DNA of 24,630 bases from Trichothermofontia sp037445115 (GTDB lineage: Bacteria; Cyanobacteriota; Cyanobacteriia; B231), in the NCBI GenBank assembly GCA_037445115.1, contig JBBILC010000081.1, positions 1-24,630 on the forward strand, read 5' to 3'. The notes below the pieces were generated by a model. It made no database searches and was not told where the DNA came from. It saw only the letters and a list, made by a program, of their open reading frames with translations. Below are positions 23,755 to 24,630 of the stretch, in pieces; the stretch's first letter is position 1; each line of letters begins with the position of its first letter. Position numbers and translations under genes: made by a program.

Positions 23755-24606
23755 CTAGTCCAGTGTGAGCACCAACCCTTCATAGGCCAAGCATGAATAC
23801 TCGCACATTTCACCCAGTGCAGCCGCAATGCCATCTAGCATCTCGTCGTTATGGTTCGGCTCATGGTGAAAGACGACAAATTGCTTGACGTTCGCGGCCT
23901 TGGCAATCTTGAACCCCTCTTGCCAGGTGGAGTGGCCCCAACCGACCTTGGGTGACTTGGGATTGTGGTATTCCTCATCGGTATACATGGCATCGTAGAT
24001 GAGGATATCGGCATCACGGGCTAGGGTGAGCACATTCTCATCCAGGCGATCGGGGAAGTGTTCCGTATCGGTGCAATACACCGCCGTCTTGCCCTGCCAA
24101 GTGACCCGATAGCCGATCGCGCCATTGGGGTGGTTCAAGTCCCCCAGTTCAATCTTGACATCATCAATCTGGAAGGCTTCGCCGTGGGCCAGATCATGGA
24201 ACTTGAGATCCGCCCGCAGTTGGGGCAAGGGGACCGGCGATCGCCCCAGGTGCAAAATGCGATCATTAAAATGTTCCTCCATCGACCCGGCATCGGGGGG
24301 GACGGCACCGTGAATATGGAAGCAATTGCCTTCCTTAAACAATGGCTCAAATAAGGGCACTCCTTGGATGTGGTCCCAGTGGTAGTGGGTAAAGAACAGG
24401 TAAGCCGTCAGGGCCTCCGTATCCGGCAGCGATCGGCCTAGGAGGCGAATGCCCGTCCCCCCGTCAAAAATAAGGCGTTTACCCCCTGCTCGCATCTCCA
24501 CGCAGGAGGTATTGCCGCCGTAGCGCACGGTATCTTTTCCTGGCGTCGGGATGCTCCCCCGGACTCCCCAGAATTCGATCTCAAATCCCTGGCGAGGGGC
24601 AGGCAT
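23755..24606 (-). CDS. Metallo-beta-lactamase-fold hydrolase
   Basis: A 283-residue cytoplasmic MBL-fold protein. The N-terminus has EFWGVRGSIPTPG and YGGNTSCVEMRA, then DGGTG (48-52) and the metal motif THYHWDHIQG (H74, H76, D78, H79). GDLNHPNGAIGY, TDTEHFP and a C-terminal FHHEPNHND complete the expected ligand set. The WGVRGS start is typical of the PhnP/lipoate-like and cyclic-nucleotide phosphodiesterase-like branch of MBL proteins. The substrate is unknown: a phosphodiesterase role is plausible but not shown. The ATG at 24606 lies 24 bp from the window edge, so its promoter is outside. It is the same orientation as pyrG, 102 bp upstream of it. Confidence 0.88.
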   Translation of the reverse strand: MPAPRQGFEIEFWGVRGSIPTPGKDTVRYGGNTSCVEMRAGGKRLIFDGGTGIRLLGRSLPDTEALTAYLFFTHYHWDHIQGVPLFEPLFKEGNCFHIHGAVPPDAGSMEEHFNDRILHLGRSPVPLPQLRADLKFHDLAHGEAFQIDDVKIELGDLNHPNGAIGYRVTWQGKTAVYCTDTEHFPDRLDENVLTLARDADILIYDAMYTDEEYHNPKSPKVGWGHSTWQEGFKIAKAANVKQFVVFHHEPNHNDEMLDGIAAALGEMCEYSCLAYEGLVLTLD

Positions 24607-24630
24607 GGAGGCACAGTCCGGTGCTGGGGA

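Overview
The window is a piece of a free-living cyanobacterial chromosome. The evidence is the NDH-1 subunit gene ndhB, an exosortase-sorted surface protein of the XDD3 type, an Rcp1-like response regulator, a cyanobacterial TPM-domain protein, a phosphoribulokinase-family kinase, and at least twenty copies of the HIP1 octamer GCGATCGC. GC content is moderately high over most of the window and visibly lower in the first ~1.1 kb. No tRNA, rRNA, CRISPR array, insertion sequence or prophage was recognised.

Left part (1-7.7 kb): aat (N-degron tagging) and a 636-residue multi-receiver response regulator run on the plus strand. They face a minus-strand pair, a UPF0104/flippase-like membrane protein followed 13 bp later by a Uma2-family PD-(D/E)XK protein. 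A divergent plus-strand TPM-domain protein follows. Then, on the minus strand, come a small four-helix DMT/SMR-like transporter and a phosphoribulokinase-like enzyme whose P-loop lacks the cysteine of the Calvin-cycle enzyme.

Centre (7.9-15.0 kb, plus strand): two large polytopic GT-C-type proteins and a cytoplasmic glycosyltransferase-like protein with a DxD motif form an apparent operon for a surface glycan. The third gene stops at an in-frame TGA, after which the same frame continues for 30 sensible codons. Next is a PAS-like protein that resembles the sensor half of a cyanobacterial LuxR-type regulator but lacks the helix-turn-helix. ndhB follows. Between the convergent ends of ndhB and the Rcp1-like gene lie three tandem copies of a DnaA-box-like motif (TTTTCCACA on the minus strand), 20 and 21 bp apart.

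Right part (15.3-24.6 kb): an Rcp1-like receiver, an XDD3/PEP-CTERM protein with a CRP-like palindrome in its upstream region, a PHP-domain phosphoesterase, a membrane-bound SpoIIE-type PP2C phosphatase (dCache-HAMP-PP2C), and a Spy/CpxP-like periplasmic protein with a convincing intrinsic terminator. These are followed by two cyanobacterial proteins of unknown function (one an internal duplication of a 63-residue unit), CTP synthase (pyrG) and a metallo-beta-lactamase-fold hydrolase.

Most of the window is ordinary cyanobacterial chromosome. I see no convincing multi-gene defence or mobile system. The items most worth checking are the tandem DnaA-like boxes, the interrupted glycosyltransferase, the HTH-less PAS protein, the divergent PRK and the GT-C pair.
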